NCBI GenBank assembly: GCA_030849465.1
Contig: JARVLF010000018.1
Coordinates: 1-64,000 of the forward strand
Length of the DNA: 64,000 nt
Reading direction: 5' to 3'
Origin: Moesziomyces globuligerus
Taxonomy: Eukaryota > Basidiomycota > Ustilaginomycetes > Ustilaginales > Ustilaginaceae
Positions 60,482 through 64,000 of this stretch are shown piece by piece. Both the position numbers and the translations under genes were made by a program. How positions within the stretch are numbered: the stretch's first letter is position 1; each line of letters begins with the position of its first letter. The notes below the pieces were generated by a model. It worked only from the letters and a program-made list of their open reading frames with translations. It searched no databases and was not told where the DNA came from.

Positions 60482-63400
60482 GTGAGCTGTATCCGTCCGA
60501 GGCTGATCGGCGGAGAGTGACAGAGCTGGCCTTCGTGCTGAAAAGACGGGGCCGGCTCCAGTAGATCTGATTAGAGAGGCCGAAGTCGAAGCTTTTGGAG
60601 GGTGACTGGGGACGAGCAGATGCGGCGATAGCAATATCTGCGTAGACTCGAGTGGTGCTTAGAAAGAATGGCAGAGAATGGCAGGGGGGTGTCGTTGCGG
60701 CGAATGACGCTCGAGGGGAGGGGGTGCTGGGTAGGCGGAGAAAGACCGGTGCTGGAGAGATATAAAAGGAACGATAAAGATAGAATCGATACAGGGTACG
60801 TGATTATGAGTCTTTTGGCTTTCGAAATGCGATAGAGCGATGAGCGGCGTCAAAAAGCAGGGGGGACCAGGCAGGGCAAGGGCGAGGGGAGTGGAAGAGG
60901 AGCGATGGTGGAGACAAGGGACGATGGAGAGAAGAAGAAGGGGAAGATTGCCAAGGGGGGATCGACGACAAGCATGTCCCTTTTTAAGGAGGAATGGAGC
61001 GTGCCAGCGCGGAAAAAAGGTCGGGCTCGCTGCTCGGACGAGGCGAGAACCCTGAGGGGATCTGATACTGTACTTACTGCTGAACCAAGTATGGTGGTGA
61101 TTGAGCGAAGGGGGGATTGACACCGCTTGCCGCTGGCAGGCTGCAAGTCGACACTTGCAAGTTGGAGGAGAGCTAGTGCGCGATGCAAGAGACTCTGGGC
61201 GGGATGCTGGGCAACGCTGACAAGTGACAGGAGAAAAAGTGCCTGCGAGCTGGATAGGGAGCTGCAGGGGTGGCGTCGAGTAGAGAGAGCGCAAGGGGGT
61301 CTTGATGCAGTGAGCGGGTAGGCGGATCGAGGAGATTCGCTGCTGCGCCACTAAGTTAATCCGCTACGACTTGTGAAGCCTGAAGGGGCGAGAGGAAGGG
61401 TGGAAACGAAAAGCTGCACGATGGCTACGGCTTGCAGGGGGGAGGAACGGAATCACGAAGGGCCAGACGGCGAGAAATGCGGGGTGCAAGGGGTCACGTC
61501 AATGAATGCAACTCGCTTTGCAAGGCGTCAGCCGTCCATCAGCCTTGCCGGCAAATCGCTCAGGATGGCTGGGTTGCGCAAAGGATCGACAAGTGAAACC
61601 AAAAAGCCATGAAGACAGCCTGTGCGGGGATGCTTCCGCAGCGCTCCCGCTCACACTGTGCGCCTTGGCAGCAGCTGCGGCATCTCGAAAGAGCATCGCA
61701 GCGGCACTTGATCGAGACTGAAGAGCTGGCACTTAGCGCCTCCGCTCGTCTAGCCTGAGCGTCGAGCGAGATTCAGGCGATGGTGCGGTGCTGCCTCACT
61801 GGCGCTTGCAGCGAGGAAAGGGCGCGGCGCCATCAAAGACCTGACTAGACCTGACTTGTCGCGTCAACTGTCCATGCAATAAGAAGCGGCGAAGCCAGGC
61901 GAGACGAGGCGAGACGAGGCGAGAGGGCTGCATGAACGGCCAACTGACAACCGCGTGCGAGAGTGCCAAAGGAGGATTGGCGGCTGCAGCTCCGTGGCGG
62001 CAGCGCCCAGGGAGGAGCAGCCAGGGTCCAGAGGCTGGAGCAGCTGCGCGTGGCTGCATCGATGCAAGACGGATGCATCGACAGACGCCAGGGGTCTGGC
62101 GTGGGCACGAAGGGCAGGAGTGGTAAGGGGTTTGCGCCCGATCAAAACGGAACAATTAAAAAAAAAAAGAAATCGGAAAGTAAAATCGCCTTCGCAACGG
62201 CCTCCTTGGCCGCCCAGCTTTCGTGGCTCACGATGTCGGAGCATCCGGGTGGACCGATGAGGCGAGCGGAGGTGAGAAAGGCTCCGTATCTCAGCCTTGA
62301 CAACGAAGGCCAGGCGGGGAAAGAAGAGTCTTGGCCGGAGCTAGCTGCGGGATCGGCATCGGATACGCTCCGCCTATTCGCTTCTGAGCTGCTAGCATGG
62401 CGGGCTCGAGGAAACAGGAGCAAAGGGTTGGGCAGGACCAAAGGCTTCAGGGATGCGCTAGGCGATCGCATGGACGGTCCGCGTCTGACTGGTCACTTCT
62501 GCGAACAGCCTGGCCTTGGACGACATCACTGCGTGTGCACGAGGCCATTTCTTGGCCTTCTGCCGGGAAAAGCGGCAGAGAGCGTGCAGAAGTGACAGAT
62601 CACTAGGCGGTGCGGCATCGCGATTTACAGAACCAGCTCCCGTCATGGCAGCGCAGCATGCTGCAGGATAACGCTGCAAACAAAGGCGATCGGAACTCCG
62701 ACCCAAAGCCAGAAGGTTTCGCAGCGTGATCTGGCAGCAGAAGCCGACGCTCGCACGGGATGATGCAAGGCAAGCTTTGCCAATCTGAGTCCGAATGTGA
62801 ACATGAAGGCGGCATGGATCGCGATGCCGATCACATCGAGGAGCGAAGACGGCTTGATCAGGCAAGGAGCCGACGCGGGCAAGCGAGCAAGCAAAGCAAG
62901 CAAAGCAAGCAAAGCAAGCAAGGCGGCTGGTTGTGCAGGATGAGCTTATGAGTCGTCACATCTGCAACCGTGAGCAGCCGGGACCGCGGCACTGCTGCTT
63001 GAAGCCAATCCAAGCGTCAACGACGCAAGGGGCGGGAGAATGCGCGATGGATTTGGGCTGCAGAGGCAAGCGCAGACGCGATGAGACCAACACTCGCTTG
63101 GCGGGTGCCGTGCCATCAAAGCCGTGCTGTGCCGCGCCACTTTGGAAAAAGTGGAATTCCAGCTCCGCTCCTGTCGCGCTTTGCTTTGAGGCGCCATTTT
63201 TTGGGCGCAAGGCGATTGGCACTCCGCTTCGCTGTCGAGCTTCTGCTTGACAGCTTCCGCTGCTGACTGCCTTGCCTCGACAGTCAGCTGAGCCTTCGCC
63301 AGGTTGGGCACAGGAAGGCCGAGAAAACGAACGGCTTCAGCAGCGTCGATTGCCTCGATCAGGACGAAAGGCGAGGGTGGAAACCTGTGGCCGTCGGGCG

Positions 63401-64000
63401 ATTGAAAATCGGCTCGCAACGGCGTCCTGGCGGTAGGGAGCTGCATCGCGCCCAAATTCATCAAACCCTTGCATGTGCGTGCAGGCATGTGGATTTGGCG
63501 TGCCACCCCATCATCCGCCTGCCAGAGATCCTCGACAGCGCAACAGACTCGTCCACCGCCGCTCTGTCTCTGCTGCCATGATCCAGACGATCGAGCGACG
63601 CTTCCGAAGCGGCGCACCCGAACCGAATGCGCATACGTTCAGGCGCCTCGCACTTTATCAGGCCCTCTCCTGCGCGACAGCCGTCCCCTGCCTCTGTCCC
63701 GCGTCCAGTACGGTAGCCGCCCAAGGCACCGACGGCGCTTGTTGTCTACCTCAGGATGAGATGATCCCAGCCGCTGCATGTGACCCCCTTGCCGGGAGTC
63801 AGCTGGGTGCGTAGCCGACTGCAGCTCACCCTGTGCCGATCGGAGTGTTAACCGCTCATCCGCGGTTGCGCTTCGGCCGCTGTCACCACGTTTCTGCAGC
63901 ATGATCCGCTCCATGAGAACAATCGGCCTCCACCTTGCCTTACCGCCGATCCAGCGAGACCAACACTGTGTGCTTGGCGCTTCTGCAGGTGTTGGTCTGG
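60482..64000. other. Long gene-poor upstream region of the TEA factor
   Basis: About 3.5 kb with no supported gene. Small open frames occur on both strands, the most coding-like being a minus-strand stretch near 63170-63430 (IEAIDAAEAVRFLGLPVPNL), but no ATG-anchored, homologous-looking protein results. A poly-A run lies at about 62157-62168 and a 9-bp tandem repeat at 62887-62922. A long leader and promoter would be usual for a developmental regulator, and the region may also hold the 5' end of a gene beyond the window. Confidence 0.45.
62887..62922. repeat. 9-bp tandem repeat, four copies
   Basis: GCAAGCAAA repeated four times, the last ending AAG. Confidence 0.85.

Noticed and set aside
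62946..63617. 223-codon minus-strand frame
   Set aside because: One short coding-like segment only; the remainder is low complexity and no family is recognised.
1..64000. CRISPR arrays, rRNA and tRNA genes
   Set aside because: The repeats seen are contiguous tandem or telomeric types without spacers, and no convincing tRNA or rRNA sequence was noticed by eye; a covariance-model scan would be needed to exclude tRNAs.

Overview
The window looks like the left end of a chromosome of a smut-type basidiomycete (Ustilaginales: Ustilago, Sporisorium, Moesziomyces or a close relative). The grounds are interstitial CCCTAA/TTAGGG telomere tracts near base 1, long intron-poor genes with alanine- and serine-rich linkers, and a fungal gene set (MSS51, SEC66, VPS23, CTF18, a CHORD protein, a TEA-domain factor, a Zn2Cys6 regulator). 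The species cannot be read from the sequence.

Layout. 1-2349: three copies of a ~0.7 kb subtelomeric unit separated by telomere-repeat tracts. 2350-3600: short tandem repeats (39-bp, 38-bp and nested 186/148-bp periods). 3644-7330: a subtelomeric accessory block. It holds a C2H2 zinc-finger gene on the minus strand whose frame continues 186 codons past an in-frame TGA, a divergent gene remnant broken by four telomere repeats, a 22-bp iteron array between them, and a TTACGT array beyond. From 7553 onward the window is mostly conserved eukaryotic genes: a tail-anchored coiled-coil protein with a dynein-adaptor-like CC1 box, a CHORD/CS co-chaperone, CTF18, and methylcrotonoyl-CoA carboxylase beta (three exons, the last only 7 nt). 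An accessory island at 21.8-27.8 kb has four plus-strand genes: a small secreted protein, a DUF3405 glycosyltransferase-like membrane protein, a cysteine-rich secreted protein and a DUF4188 monooxygenase-like protein. After it come a Zn2Cys6 regulator, a NAPE-PLD-like hydrolase, UDP-glucuronate decarboxylase, MSS51, VPS23/TSG101, a Sae2/Ctp1/CtIP-like resection factor, a CDC25-type RasGEF with SH3, SEC66, a SAP-domain kinase with a WNK-like lysine arrangement, and a TEA/ATTS factor split by a 530-nt intron. The last 3.5 kb has no gene I can support.

Most promising signals: (1) the divergent subtelomeric unit with 22-bp phased iterons; (2) the two secreted proteins in the island, which share a common scaffold not obvious from their lengths, one carrying an extra 14-cysteine domain; (3) the kinase lacking the beta-3 lysine but with a lysine where WNK kinases have theirs; (4) the CC1-box tail-anchored protein.

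The genes are a mixture rather than one pathway. Divergent pairs (NAPE-PLD/UXS and MSS51/VPS23) probably share promoter regions, and several pairs are convergent with short gaps. Protein starts were set on ATG codons; several longer open frames begin at TTG or GTG and were trimmed.
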